Assembly (NCBI GenBank): GCA_017404385.1
Contig: JAFRCK010000012.1
Location: 1 to 64,000, forward strand
From: Bacilli bacterium
GTDB lineage: Bacteria; Bacillota_I; Bacilli_A; RF39; UBA660
Reading direction: 5' to 3'
DNA: 64,000 nt
Both the position numbers and the translations under genes were made by a program. Positions 6,923 to 16,217 of this stretch are shown here, piece after piece; position 1 is the first letter of the stretch, and each line of letters opens with the position of its first letter. The notes beneath the pieces are model-generated. The model saw only the letters and a list, made by a program, of their open reading frames with translations. It did not search any database and was not told the origin of the DNA.

Positions 6923-8704
6923 ATGAGATGTGGAGTTTATGTAAGAGTATCTACTGATGACCAAAGAGATAATGGCTATTCTATTGATTCACAGCTTAGA
7001 ATGATAAAAGAATATTGTGAAAAGAATAATTATGATATCGTGGATGTCTATAATGATGCAGGACATTCTGGTAAAGATTTAATGAGACCAGAAATGCAAA
7101 GATTATTAAAAGATATCAAATCTAAAAAGATTGATAAGTTAGTTGCAATTAAAGTAGATAGATTAACTAGAAATAACTACGATGGATTTTGGCTACTCAA
7201 TTACTGTGAAGAACACGATGTTAAGATTGAATTAATACTTGAACCTTATGATGTATCTACTGCTAATGGGGAAATGATATTTGGTATGAATTTAGTATTT
7301 GGGCAACGCGAAAGAAAAGAAATTGGAGCAAGAACTAAACGTGCTATGGAAGAAATGGCACTAGAAAAAATTCATCCTAGTAAAGCACCTTATGGTTATA
7401 TTAGAAACAAGGAAACTGGTCATTTAGAAGTAGAACCTATTGAAGCACAAGTTGTAAAAGAGATATTTGAACTATGTAAAAAAGGACATTCTACTAGAAA
7501 TATTGCAACTATTATGAAAGATAATAATGCTTATTTAAAACAAGGTAAATGGAAAGCAGACAGAGTTTATAAGATACTAACAAATTCTATTTATATTGGT
7601 GTATTTGAGTATGGAAAGTATAAAAGAAAGCCACAAGATGTTTTAAGAGTTGAAGATTATTGTGAGCCAATTATTGATATAAATACTTGGAATACTACAA
7701 GAGCAAATCTAGAAAAGAATAAACATCCAAATTATGGAGAGCATATCCACTTATTCGCAGGATTAGTAAAATGTCCACTATGTAATGAAATACTTGCTGC
7801 TAGTGAATCATTCAAAAAGTATAAGAATGAAACTAAAATTTATTACCATTTAAGATGTAAAAATTCTAATTGTAAAGGATATGGTTATCACTATAATTCA
7901 GATAAAATTGAAGATAAATTAAAAAGAATTTTAAATGAATTAACTAGATTTATGTATGATAATTCTAATGAAATAATTACTTGTAGTTCTACTAAAAGTA
8001 AAGAAGTAAAAGAAATAGAAAAAGCCATTGAAAAGTTAAAAGTTCAAGAAAAAAGATTAGTTGATTTATATTTAAGTTCTACCTTAGACGTTGAAACTAT
8101 TAATCATAAAAATGATGTTATTAAAAAAGAAATTGATAAACTAACTAAAAAGAAAACTACACTTGATCCGGATAATGACTTTAAAGAATACACAGTGGAA
8201 CTTCTTAAAAAGTTAGAATATGAAGAAGATAATGGAGAGTTTATCTTTAAAAACAATTTGAGTTTTGCTTATCTGTTTGATAGTTTAAATAAAAAAGCAC
8301 AAAAAGAATTAATAAATAGATTAATATCTTCAATTGAAATAACTAGAGATGATAACTACAATATTGAGATTAAAAATATCAAATTTACTGAAGAATTTAT
8401 CTCAAAAAGTACAAAAGATTATATTGACTATTTAAATGAACTACTAACTGATAATAATATTGGTATAACTTATAAAGAGCAAATTAATAAAGAAAAATTA
8501 TTAGAATTACAAAAAGATTATACCATTATGTCATTAGAAAAAATGGAAAATAATCTATATTCTAAAGAAGAATTAAACAACTATTTTGACTTGATGAAAG
8601 AACATTTCTATGTAGATGGAATAATAAATTGTCCCTATATTGAAGGCAATAATATAGTTGATACTTTAATTCTAATACCAAAAACTGAAATAATAAATGT
8701 TTAA
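6923..8704 (+). CDS. Large serine recombinase (site-specific integrase/transposase)
   Basis: 593 aa. The N-terminal resolvase catalytic domain (about 1-140) has the nucleophile in YVRVSTDDQ and the arginines in KVDRLTRN and QRERKEIGARTKRAM. It is followed by a recombinase domain (about 160-260, APYGYIRNKETGHLEVEP), a zinc ribbon with two Cys pairs (CPLCNE, CKNSNC, about 283-315) and a long coiled coil (about 345-420). This matches the TnpX/Tn4451 type that excises and inserts mobilisable transposons through a circular intermediate. GGAAAGGAGG ribosome site. The following tnpV gene supports a Tn4451-like element. Confidence 0.93.
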   Translation: MRCGVYVRVSTDDQRDNGYSIDSQLRMIKEYCEKNNYDIVDVYNDAGHSGKDLMRPEMQRLLKDIKSKKIDKLVAIKVDRLTRNNYDGFWLLNYCEEHDVKIELILEPYDVSTANGEMIFGMNLVFGQRERKEIGARTKRAMEEMALEKIHPSKAPYGYIRNKETGHLEVEPIEAQVVKEIFELCKKGHSTRNIATIMKDNNAYLKQGKWKADRVYKILTNSIYIGVFEYGKYKRKPQDVLRVEDYCEPIIDINTWNTTRANLEKNKHPNYGEHIHLFAGLVKCPLCNEILAASESFKKYKNETKIYYHLRCKNSNCKGYGYHYNSDKIEDKLKRILNELTRFMYDNSNEIITCSSTKSKEVKEIEKAIEKLKVQEKRLVDLYLSSTLDVETINHKNDVIKKEIDKLTKKKTTLDPDNDFKEYTVELLKKLEYEEDNGEFIFKNNLSFAYLFDSLNKKAQKELINRLISSIEITRDDNYNIEIKNIKFTEEFISKSTKDYIDYLNELLTDNNIGITYKEQINKEKLLELQKDYTIMSLEKMENNLYSKEELNNYFDLMKEHFYVDGIINCPYIEGNNIVDTLILIPKTEIINV

Positions 8705-8728
8705 AATTAAGAAAGGATTGATAAAATT

Positions 8729-9085
8729 TTGGAAATAAAATATACAAGACAAGGAGATTATTTAATACCAAATTTATATTTAGAAAAGGATGAAGAATGT
8801 GAAAGAATTGGAAAATATGGAATACTAAGATTACACTTTATTGCACAAAATAAACAAGCATTTTATGAGACACTTTTGATGACAAATAAACTAACTCATC
8901 ATCTTCTTTTAGTAAGTGATTCTTGCAAAAGTTTATACAAAATACTAATGGATGATTTTATTAAAAATGATGAAAGACTGTCTGAAAAAACTAAAGAACT
9001 AAATCCATTAGAATGGACAAAATTAATGAATAATTACAAAAATATGGCTGAAGAAATAGTTTTAAATGAATATGTTTTTTTATAA
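8729..9085 (+). CDS. tnpV: TnpV-like transposon protein
   Basis: 118 aa protein matching the TnpV family of Tn4451-type elements: N-terminal YTRQGDYLIPNL, then RIGKYGILRLHFI, and C-terminal NPLEWTKLMNNYKNMAEEIVLNE. The exact function is unknown in the family. The start is TTG, 25 nt after the recombinase stop, with GAAAGGA about 11 nt upstream; no ATG lies near. A terminator follows. Confidence 0.82.
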   Translation: MEIKYTRQGDYLIPNLYLEKDEECERIGKYGILRLHFIAQNKQAFYETLLMTNKLTHHLLLVSDSCKSLYKILMDDFIKNDERLSEKTKELNPLEWTKLMNNYKNMAEEIVLNEYVFL

Positions 9086-9093
9086 ATAATCTT

Positions 9094-9146
9094 TAAAAAA
9101 AGAGGAAAAAATTATCAAAATAATTTAATCCTCTTTTTCTATTTTT
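9094..9146 (+). terminator. Terminator after tnpV
   Basis: AAAAAGAGGA pairs with TCCTCTTTTT across an AT-rich loop, followed by a T-rich run. Confidence 0.65.
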
Positions 9147-9149
9147 AAC

Positions 9150-9235
9150 AATATGGGAGTAAAAGTCATGTCTAGCCAGCACTGCAAACTTACTCCCGCA
9201 ATTTTGCTAATTCAATTTTGGGATAACCCAAACCC
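9150..9235 (+). other. Candidate transfer origin (oriT-like) upstream of mobC
   Basis: Two inverted repeats sit directly upstream of the MobC-like gene: GGGAGTAA (9155-9162) with TTACTCCC (9190-9197) around a 27-nt loop, then TTTTGGGATAACCCAAA (9217-9233). This position and GC-richer composition are what an oriT of a mobilisable Tn4451-like element would look like. No nick site can be assigned. Confidence 0.45.
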
Positions 9236-9260
9236 ATAACAAAGAAAGGAATGAAATATT

Positions 9261-9563
9261 ATGAGAAATAGAAATATAAAGTTGAATGTTTTTCTGAGTG
9301 TTAGAGAACATGATTTATTAATAGAGAAAACTAATAAAGTTAGACTAACACAATCTGACTTTATTAGAAAACTAATTAATGATTATAAGTATGAATCTAA
9401 TCCTCAAATAGATATTGATACTATTATTAAGTCAGTAATAAATGATTTATCCAAAATAAATGAGTATATGCATAGATGGGGATATACAGAATTTGAAAAT
9501 TTATTAAATAGAGATATTAATGATTTAAATAAATTATTAAATGAAAAAGACAATGTCAAATGA
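9261..9563 (+). CDS. MobC-like relaxosome protein (ribbon-helix-helix)
   Basis: 100 aa. The N-terminal half, KLNVFLSVREHDLLIEKTN followed by LTQSDFIRKLI, is a ribbon-helix-helix DNA-binding pattern like plasmid MobC/MbeC accessory proteins, which bind oriT and help the relaxase. The C-terminal half is helical and charged. An AAGAAAGGAATGAA site precedes the ATG. No intact relaxase gene follows; a 1259-aa convergent gene comes next, and the likely relaxase remnant is at 13637. The transfer module therefore appears interrupted. Confidence 0.7.
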   Translation: MRNRNIKLNVFLSVREHDLLIEKTNKVRLTQSDFIRKLINDYKYESNPQIDIDTIIKSVINDLSKINEYMHRWGYTEFENLLNRDINDLNKLLNEKDNVK

Positions 9564-9578
9564 GCATTGTCTCTTCAT

Positions 9579-12500
9579 TTATCTTTTGGCAATAGGAACA
9601 GGTGCTTCTTCAACTGTTTCTTCAAAAGATTGTTTATTTGTTAATAATTGTTCCATAATTGTATTAAATTCTTGCTGTGCAAATTCATCATTTGATAAAT
9701 AACAACTATCAATTATTCCATGATTTCCAAAAACGATGTACCAATTATCGCCTGTTACAATTTTACAATCTTGAGGAACTTTTGCATAACTAAATCCCTT
9801 ACCTGTTTGATGTGAGTAGCAGGCTCTAATTTTATTTATATAATTTTCGATATTTTCATTGGGCTCATTAACGGTTACTTCTTTTCTTGTTCTTAGGTAT
9901 AATGCAGGAACATCGCCTTTTTTAATTTTTTCTGGTGTTAATTCGCCAACTGCTGTTTTCATACAAATTAATGAATAACCACCAAAATCAGTAGTAAAGT
10001 AATCATTTCTAGAAGCTTCTCTTAAATTTTTAGTTGTTGCTCTAAATTGTTTCCAATCTTCACTATCTGTTTCCATTGGACGACTGCCAATTTCATCAGT
10101 AGTTCTACCATCAATATTTGACTTAGTTTCATCAAGTGTATAACTTTTTGTTACTACAACAAAATCAATTTTAGTTTCTTCATTTGGATTATTTTGAGAT
10201 GTTTTTACAATATCATTACATGCTTGTTCAAATGTTTTAATAATTGCATCTCTTTCAGAACTATAAGCTGAAGATTTTTTATCATAAATAGTTCTTAATT
10301 GATTTATATATACACCATTACCATTTCTAAATCCTGAGGCTCTGCCTATAAAGTTTCCTTCAGAGTCAGTTAATTTTATTACAAAACCATTTTTATCTAA
10401 AGCACAATAGTGTAAGAAATCATTATCATTTCCACAACATCTAAAACAAGCATTAGTATCTAGTCCTGTTGTCAGTAATGTTTCATCAGTTGAATCATAC
10501 ATAGAATATCTATAGTTTCTGTATGTTCCATTGATATAAGGTACAGTAGATTCTTTTCTTGAAACCATAGCACTTACTAAATCACAAGCAACATTAATTC
10601 TTTCTGCTTGAGAACTTGAAGTAAATCCATTATTGCTATATATTTTCTTAATTACATCTTTACCTAATAAACTTATTTGTTTTAAATCAGCATACTTGAA
10701 CATATCTTTAAAATCTAAAATTTTATCTAAATTATCGATAGTAAATTCTTCAGGAGTAAGTAAACTCATCAAACTAGGAATATTTGCAAAAGCATTAGAT
10801 AATTCTGTATCTGATACATATTTTTGTATTTTACTAAATTGCGAACTATAACTATCATGATAACCTAATTCACTTATCATAGAAAGTTGGAGTAAACCAC
10901 TTGCATTAGCTAATTCCTGTACTGCTTTATAATTAGTATCACTCAATAGTGCTTCTTTTGTTTCATCAAAGGTTTCTATATAAGTGTTAAAGAATCTTAA
11001 ATTATATCTATTAAATACATTTGGATCAAATTGATAATATTCATCTGTAAATGGGCATTCGCCAATAACTGACTTTATATCATCTTGAGTTAAATTATCA
11101 AAGTTATCAATACCTTTTGCAATTTGAATAATTTCACTTTTTATTTTACTAAACACATATTTTAAATCTTTATATCCCATGATTTGTGCTAATTCATTTT
11201 CACTAAAACCATTACCTTTATAAACATATTTTTCGCCATCGAATACTATAAATTCTCTATATTTACTTACTTCTTGACCATCAAAAGTAATATTATGACT
11301 ATTTAACCTGTTTATTAGTTTTGATACTTTTTCATAATTTTCATATTCATCAAATCTTGCAGGTTTTGATGAAGATAAAATGTCATCTACACTTGATACA
11401 TTACTATTTATTGATTGTGAAATGAATAAGTCTAGTATTTGTGGTATTTTATCTTTGCTTACTGATGCATTATAGCTATATGCTAAATATTTACCTTTTA
11501 TAGTCGCTAATTTTTGCATTAAATCTGCATCTTGACTATTAAATAGTTTTTTTAACATATCCCTTTGTTTAATTTCTACAACTTTTTTCTTAACAATAGG
11601 ATTATCAATACGAATGATAAAGAATTTTTTATATTGCTCATCAAATTGTGCTATTTGTTCACTAATAAAATCTTCTTTGCTTTTTGAAATGAATAATGCT
11701 GCATTTTTAGATATATCATCTCTTTTTGCTTGTAATAATTCCATTTTATTTTCAGCCTGTGAACTATGATATATTTGATGATATTCAATGAAAGCATTAA
11801 ATAATGCATATTTCTTTTCATCTAATACATCGTCAATTTTCATTAGAAATTTTAATTCATTTAAAGCACTTATAAAATTATTGTTTTTTTCTAAAGAATC
11901 GCATATTCTATTAAATATATTTGTATAATAATCATTATTTTCTCTACGATATTCTTCCCATTTCTTTTGAGCAACCATTTGAAATACTTTTCTAGCATCG
12001 GATACCTTTAGAGAAGTAGATGTAGTAGTTTTTATAAAGTCTTTAAGTCTATCATAAAATACTTTTGTTTTTTCATCTTTGGATTCTTTAGGTATTCCTA
12101 CTTGTTTCAAATAATAATCTAATACAAATTCATCATTTAGCAGGGATGTAGAAAATTTGAATATTTGTTCTGATGAGTAAAACCCATTTTCAAGTAAAAA
12201 ATGTCTTATTTCATATAGTCTATCTTTTATATTTCTATCTTCTTCGTTTTCAATAGGAAATTCTTCAAGATTTTCAGTCAACCAATATTGTATATCTTCT
12301 GAAAAGTATCTTGCACTATGCAAATCATTTTTTGCTGAATTAAGACAGATTTTTGTGCTATTTTTTAAAGCATCTGGTGAGCTATAATTCAAAATATATT
12401 TTTGCTCTACTAATGCATCAACAATCCTTTTTTCTGCTTCTTCATTTTTACCAATATATTTCCAATCAAAATAACTAACACTATCAGGATCATTTTTAGC

Positions 12501-13358
12501 ACTTGTAATACATATATCAATATTTCTTTTAAAGTTAATAGGACTTTTGAAATTGATTATATAATCTAATTGGTTTTCAACAATATATCTTTCAATAGCA
12601 ATAAGTTCTTCTGGTTGAAGCCTATCCCAAATAATATTTATACCAGAATTTACATCTAACCTTAAAGTTTGTTTAATTATTTCAACATTAGACCTTAAAA
12701 ATCTTGGACTATCAGAGGTTAATACATATCCATTTTTAAAGGCAAGTTGATATACAAATGATGCCAACTCGCTTGTCCAAGCCTCATTTGGAACAAAATT
12801 TATAGAGTTTATATCTTTTTCAGCAGATTGTTTAATTAGGTCAGCATTTTGTAACATAAATGATGGTGTATCAGCATGAAAGACATATCCCTGCCTTTTT
12901 GCTTCTACAATCGCCGCTTGTTTTACTTCATCATTTATATTATAAGCGTAAACAATACTATATATATTTCGTGATATGGATGCAAGAATAACACTTGGAT
13001 CTCTTCTTAAAAAATCAGAAGTATTTCTTTCTAATATTCTTGTATCATCTTGTAGGAATTTAGTTCTAGCATTTTCTTGTTCAGCAGGAGTAGGACCTGA
13101 ATATAATGTCCTATTAATTTGTCTTTGTACAGTAGGTACATCTAGATAATCATTTGGTTCATCATAATCTTTAATTTTATTAATTTTATAATCATAATTT
13201 ATATATATATTTTTAATTTCATTGTTTAAAATTAGATAATCTTTTGTTAAATCTTTATCTATTTCTTTTAAGTACATATCTTTCTTTCGCTGTTCACTTC
13301 TTAAATATTCTGCTAATGCTCTTGCAAATTCTTCATTAGTTAATCTGTCTTCTCTCAT
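9579..13358 (-). CDS. Very large island protein, helical repeats plus Cys-rich C-terminal domain; function unknown
   Basis: 1259 aa, not recognised. No signal peptide or membrane segment. The N-terminal 40 residues are charged (RLTNEEFARALAEYLRSEQR). Residues about 130-360 hold four or five degenerate repeats of roughly 50-70 aa with a core like GY-V-SPxFLxxN-xIIKxxxxxDxxS. A long helical region follows to about 880. The C-terminal third (about 960-1230) looks like a globular enzyme-like domain, with DTNACFRCCGNDNDF and LTDSEGNFIGRASGFRNGNG then YINQLRTIYD. GGAGG lies 7 nt before the ATG. Convergent with mobC. The size and island location suggest an effector, toxin or defence role, but nothing in the sequence proves it. 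Confidence 0.85.
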   Translation of the reverse strand: MREDRLTNEEFARALAEYLRSEQRKKDMYLKEIDKDLTKDYLILNNEIKNIYINYDYKINKIKDYDEPNDYLDVPTVQRQINRTLYSGPTPAEQENARTKFLQDDTRILERNTSDFLRRDPSVILASISRNIYSIVYAYNINDEVKQAAIVEAKRQGYVFHADTPSFMLQNADLIKQSAEKDINSINFVPNEAWTSELASFVYQLAFKNGYVLTSDSPRFLRSNVEIIKQTLRLDVNSGINIIWDRLQPEELIAIERYIVENQLDYIINFKSPINFKRNIDICITSAKNDPDSVSYFDWKYIGKNEEAEKRIVDALVEQKYILNYSSPDALKNSTKICLNSAKNDLHSARYFSEDIQYWLTENLEEFPIENEEDRNIKDRLYEIRHFLLENGFYSSEQIFKFSTSLLNDEFVLDYYLKQVGIPKESKDEKTKVFYDRLKDFIKTTTSTSLKVSDARKVFQMVAQKKWEEYRRENNDYYTNIFNRICDSLEKNNNFISALNELKFLMKIDDVLDEKKYALFNAFIEYHQIYHSSQAENKMELLQAKRDDISKNAALFISKSKEDFISEQIAQFDEQYKKFFIIRIDNPIVKKKVVEIKQRDMLKKLFNSQDADLMQKLATIKGKYLAYSYNASVSKDKIPQILDLFISQSINSNVSSVDDILSSSKPARFDEYENYEKVSKLINRLNSHNITFDGQEVSKYREFIVFDGEKYVYKGNGFSENELAQIMGYKDLKYVFSKIKSEIIQIAKGIDNFDNLTQDDIKSVIGECPFTDEYYQFDPNVFNRYNLRFFNTYIETFDETKEALLSDTNYKAVQELANASGLLQLSMISELGYHDSYSSQFSKIQKYVSDTELSNAFANIPSLMSLLTPEEFTIDNLDKILDFKDMFKYADLKQISLLGKDVIKKIYSNNGFTSSSQAERINVACDLVSAMVSRKESTVPYINGTYRNYRYSMYDSTDETLLTTGLDTNACFRCCGNDNDFLHYCALDKNGFVIKLTDSEGNFIGRASGFRNGNGVYINQLRTIYDKKSSAYSSERDAIIKTFEQACNDIVKTSQNNPNEETKIDFVVVTKSYTLDETKSNIDGRTTDEIGSRPMETDSEDWKQFRATTKNLREASRNDYFTTDFGGYSLICMKTAVGELTPEKIKKGDVPALYLRTRKEVTVNEPNENIENYINKIRACYSHQTGKGFSYAKVPQDCKIVTGDNWYIVFGNHGIIDSCYLSNDEFAQQEFNTIMEQLLTNKQSFEETVEEAPVPIAKR

Positions 13359-13426
13359 AACATGCCTCCAAAGTTATCTTACTAATACAATTATACAATA
13401 TTTAGATAAATTTTACCATACTCCCA

Positions 13427-13455
13427 TTGAATTTTACTTAAAATTCATATATAAT
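13427..13455 (+). promoter_or_regulatory. Promoter of the small RNA candidate
   Basis: TTGAAT (13427-13432) and TATAAT (13450-13455) with a 17-nt spacer; predicted start near 13462. It is divergent from the 1259-aa gene. Confidence 0.6.
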
Positions 13456-13461
13456 CTTTTT

Positions 13462-13575
13462 AGGAAGAGAACATATTAGTTCGTAAGCTGTGGCTTAACC
13501 GCTCCAGTGACGTTTCTGTTCGAACTTTTCGAACATTTACGATAGATATCATCTCATATTGAGATGATTTTTTTG
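13462..13575 (+). ncRNA. Candidate structured small RNA in the island
   Basis: A good promoter is followed by about 114 nt with no ORF and clear hairpins: TAAGC-TGTG-GCTTA, then GTTCGAA-CTT-TTCGAAC (perfect 7-bp stem), then a terminator ATCATCTCA-TAT-TGAGATGAT followed by seven T. It is GC-richer than the surrounding sequence. No known RNA family was recognised. It could be an element regulatory RNA, or the leader of the downstream ORF at 13637 if read-through occurs. Confidence 0.5.
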
Positions 13576-13636
13576 TTTGTCGAACTCCACGTGTTAGCTT
13601 GGAAGTTCTATTAAAAAGTCATCCTTAAAAGAAAGG

Positions 13637-14224
13637 ATGGTGTTTGTAGTGATTAAGATTATTACACAAGAACTAGAAATAGAAAGTAATCTTAAACAGC
13701 GACTAGAATTTATATGTGAGTTTTGTCATATCAAACCTACTATTATAAATGGTAGTATTAGAAAAATTGATAAATTTATTCAGCAAGTAGATTCAACTAA
13801 TAAAGAATATAAGAAAATGCAAAAGTTATCTATTACCTTAAATGATGTTGAAACTGAATTAAAAGAAAATAGAGAAAAAGTTAAAATATTAACTGAAAAT
13901 AATTATGCCTTAAATATTAAAGTTAAATCACTTGAGAAAAAGATAGATAAACAGGAAGATGAGATTGATGATCTTAAAGAGAAAAATTCTAAATTACAAA
14001 GCACGATTAATTTCTTTGAAAATTTATTTGATAGATTAGTTAAGTTTATAAAAGATAAAATGTTTGGTAAAGAAAAAGAACGAGAAGATTACTGGAACTT
14101 TTCAAAAGGTTTATATACTCACAATATATTTAGTGATAAAACTATTCAATCAATTCAAAATGATTATATTTGGACTAAAGAAAATGATAAAAATAAAAAA
14201 AAGAAAAAGATGATTATTAAATAG
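13637..14224 (+). CDS. Coiled-coil protein, likely C-terminal remnant of a Mob/Pre-type relaxase
   Basis: Up to 195 aa. Residues about 60-130 form a strong coiled coil. The C-terminal part FENLFDRLVKFIKDKMFGK followed by a YWNFSKGLYTHNI-like segment recalls the tail of plasmid recombination (Pre/MobV) or MobA/L proteins of gut Firmicutes elements; this is pattern memory, not a search. The catalytic N-terminal histidine-rich domain is absent, so if the assignment holds the gene is truncated. GAAAGG abuts the ATG at 13637, so translation may start at GTG 13649 instead. It precedes a convergent 513-aa gene by 4 nt. Confidence 0.5.
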   Translation: MVFVVIKIITQELEIESNLKQRLEFICEFCHIKPTIINGSIRKIDKFIQQVDSTNKEYKKMQKLSITLNDVETELKENREKVKILTENNYALNIKVKSLEKKIDKQEDEIDDLKEKNSKLQSTINFFENLFDRLVKFIKDKMFGKEKEREDYWNFSKGLYTHNIFSDKTIQSIQNDYIWTKENDKNKKKKKMIIK

Positions 14225-14228
14225 ATTT

Positions 14229-15770
14229 CTAATCATCTTTTTTAGTAGGATTTAAACTTAAAACTTTAGCTTTTTCTTTTTTATTCAATGATGATAAATA
14301 ATCTTGAACTTCTTCTTCACTAGCCAATCTAATGACATAGCGATTGAAAAAACTATCTTCATTATTTTTTTCTGAAACAATAAACCCTAAATTACCAGAA
14401 TTTCTTTTTAAAACTAAAGTGTCTAATAATGCTTTAAAATCTTCATCTGATAATATTTCTTGCACAACAGGTAATGTTTCTTCTAAATTAATATACTTTA
14501 CTTTATCATTATTCAAAATCTTATTAATAATTGCTTTGCACATTGAATAATCAGTATTTTGTTCATTAAATGAAGTGCAAACATCATTAACAAATACAGC
14601 AACGGAATCTTCGTAATCCCAGCCTCCATAAGTATGTCCAACTCTATTAAAATCATCATCAAAGTCTTCTGTGTAATCACGTCCATAATTATATTTTTCA
14701 TTGAAATTAGTTAGTGCTTTCTCGTAATCACCAATAATTCCATATAATCTAAATAATTGTATGCCAGATTCACCATGCCAATAGTAATCTTGCACATTTT
14801 GTTCTTTGCTTAAAAGGTCTTTTATAATTATAGGATTTTTACTTAATGCAATAAGTGATTTTAAATTAGTTTGTCCTTTATAATCTGCATAATATCTATC
14901 ATAATCAATTTGAATTTCAGAATCTGTAAGAATTTGATGAATTAAATTACAATCTTCATCTTTAACATAAGAGTATAGCAATTCAATTATTAATCTTTCA
15001 CAAAATTTATCTTTGCTTCTATTCTTTGCAAAACTTAATCTATCAAATTTTTTATCAAAATTACGTGTTATTATATTAGTTATTTCGACAAATGCTTTTG
15101 CATTACAACAGCTTAACATTTCATCTATTTTTTTGTGATTTTTACTAAATTGTTCTGGTGTTACTAAACCGCAAAAAACATCTTGATTATTAAGTTGACA
15201 AGTATCAAATAATATTTGGTAAATGTCATCTATGCTAATATTTGATTTTTCTAATGTTCCATTTTCATTGATAATTTTAATTAATTTTTTATAATCAAAA
15301 GTTCTATATAAATAACTTTCTTCAACCGATAAAGTAAATAATTTTGGATTACGATTTAATAGTTTCTTTAATGTTTCGATATCTAACTTAACGTCTTTAT
15401 TAACTTCTAAAATACTGCATACATATTCAAATAGTTTTTTTGATAGTTCCTTATTTGCATGTGTTAGATTCAACATATCACTTGAATTAAGTTCATCATA
15501 TTCTTGTGCAATTTCTTCACTATTTTCATCAAAAACAATAATAGGAAAATCTTCAATTTTCTTATCACATAATTCATTAATGTAATTACTTATTAATTTT
15601 ACTAATTCAGTGTAAAAATTATCATCTTTATTTTCAACTCGTTCAACACTTTGCTTAATAAGAGAAAATCTATTATCTACAACTTTTTTAATATCTGGTT
15701 GAGACATATCTTCAATTATCAATCCTGCATCACTATCTAATATTCTTTTGATATTTGCTAAATAATTCAT
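14229..15770 (-). CDS. Unknown 513-aa island protein
   Basis: 513 aa, not recognised. Acidic, soluble and mostly helical, with no signal peptide. The segment around residues 330-400 contains aromatic-rich motifs (YYWHGESGIQLFRLYGIIG, then an Asp-rich stretch and HTYGGWDYEDSVAVF). Strong AGGAGGG ribosome site 8 nt before the ATG. It has the same orientation and AT-rich composition as the 1259-, 427- and 1025-aa island proteins, suggesting a common gene set carried by the island, although gaps and debris separate them. Confidence 0.8.
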   Translation of the reverse strand: MNYLANIKRILDSDAGLIIEDMSQPDIKKVVDNRFSLIKQSVERVENKDDNFYTELVKLISNYINELCDKKIEDFPIIVFDENSEEIAQEYDELNSSDMLNLTHANKELSKKLFEYVCSILEVNKDVKLDIETLKKLLNRNPKLFTLSVEESYLYRTFDYKKLIKIINENGTLEKSNISIDDIYQILFDTCQLNNQDVFCGLVTPEQFSKNHKKIDEMLSCCNAKAFVEITNIITRNFDKKFDRLSFAKNRSKDKFCERLIIELLYSYVKDEDCNLIHQILTDSEIQIDYDRYYADYKGQTNLKSLIALSKNPIIIKDLLSKEQNVQDYYWHGESGIQLFRLYGIIGDYEKALTNFNEKYNYGRDYTEDFDDDFNRVGHTYGGWDYEDSVAVFVNDVCTSFNEQNTDYSMCKAIINKILNNDKVKYINLEETLPVVQEILSDEDFKALLDTLVLKRNSGNLGFIVSEKNNEDSFFNRYVIRLASEEEVQDYLSSLNKKEKAKVLSLNPTKKDD

Positions 15771-15928
15771 ATCTAAATCCCTCCTGAAAATTAATTCAAG
15801 TATTATTTTATCATAAAAAGTATTAAAATTTCTTCAATTTTCAACACATTTTTTGAAAATTGTGTTAGAATGTTATTGATAAGTGATATTTATCATATCA
15901 CTAGAGAAAGAGTTGTAGATATCTACGA

Positions 15929-15945
15929 CACTCGCTCCATTTGAA
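15929..15945 (+). repeat. tRNA-Gly 3'-end-like repeat (internal copy)
   Basis: CACTCGCTCCATTTGAA shares GCTCCATTTGAA exactly with the sequence ending tRNA-Gly (6424-6435) and is likewise followed by a hairpin terminator. The preceding bases do not fold into a tRNA, so it is at most a 3'-end remnant or old attachment site. Confidence 0.4.
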
Positions 15946-15947
15946 AT

Positions 15948-15978
15948 AAACGTCGAACTAATCGACGTTTTTATTTTA
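15948..15978 (+). terminator. Terminator behind the internal tRNA-end-like repeat
   Basis: AAACGTCGA (15948-15956) pairs with TCGACGTTT (15962-15970), followed by a T-rich run. The rest of 15771-16217 holds a small inverted repeat (GTGATA/TATCAC near 15883-15901) and the gene remnant below. Confidence 0.7.
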
Positions 15979-16021
15979 TTTAAAAATATCTTACAAAAAA
16001 TTCAAATATCATAACAATAGA

Positions 16022-16201
16022 AATAATAAAAACTTAATAACTGATAAAGAACATAAAGTTATATTTAATCCACCTAGAACAATTAATAAATCAAAAATTA
16101 ATAAAGCAATTAGTTCTATTAATAGAGGAATGAATGAAGCTGCTGAAGAATTTTATCAAACTAAAAAAGATACAGAAAAAGACGATGGCTTAGAAAGATA
16201 A
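16022..16201 (+). pseudogene. 3' remnant of an unknown gene
   Basis: An open frame without a start codon ends at TAA 16199-16201 and reads as plausible protein (KVIFNPPRTINKSKINKAIS, then NRGMNEAAEEFYQ). It is closed by its own terminator, as a real gene end would be. Upstream the frame runs into the tRNA-end-like repeat and its terminator, so the 5' part was probably lost by insertion or deletion. Function unknown. Confidence 0.4.
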
Positions 16202-16214
16202 GTCATCGTTCTTT
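16180..16214. terminator. Terminator between the gene remnant and the 427-aa gene
   Basis: GACGATG...CATCGTT inverted repeat followed by CTTTT on the plus strand. It lies 4 nt from the convergent stop at 16218 and may serve both directions. Confidence 0.5.
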
Positions 16215-16217
16215 TGA

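Noticed and set aside
13590..13603. AGCTTGGAAG near 13590 resembling the inverted tRNA anticodon arm
   Set aside because: About 10 bp only, in an AT-rich setting; mentioned as a possible junction mark but not strong enough for a feature.
15841..15945. Possible second tRNA gene ending in CTCGCTCCA
   Set aside because: No 5' acceptor strand GCGAGTG and no TTCRA T loop; upstream bases form a different hairpin (GTAGATATCTAC). Kept only as a 3'-end-like repeat.
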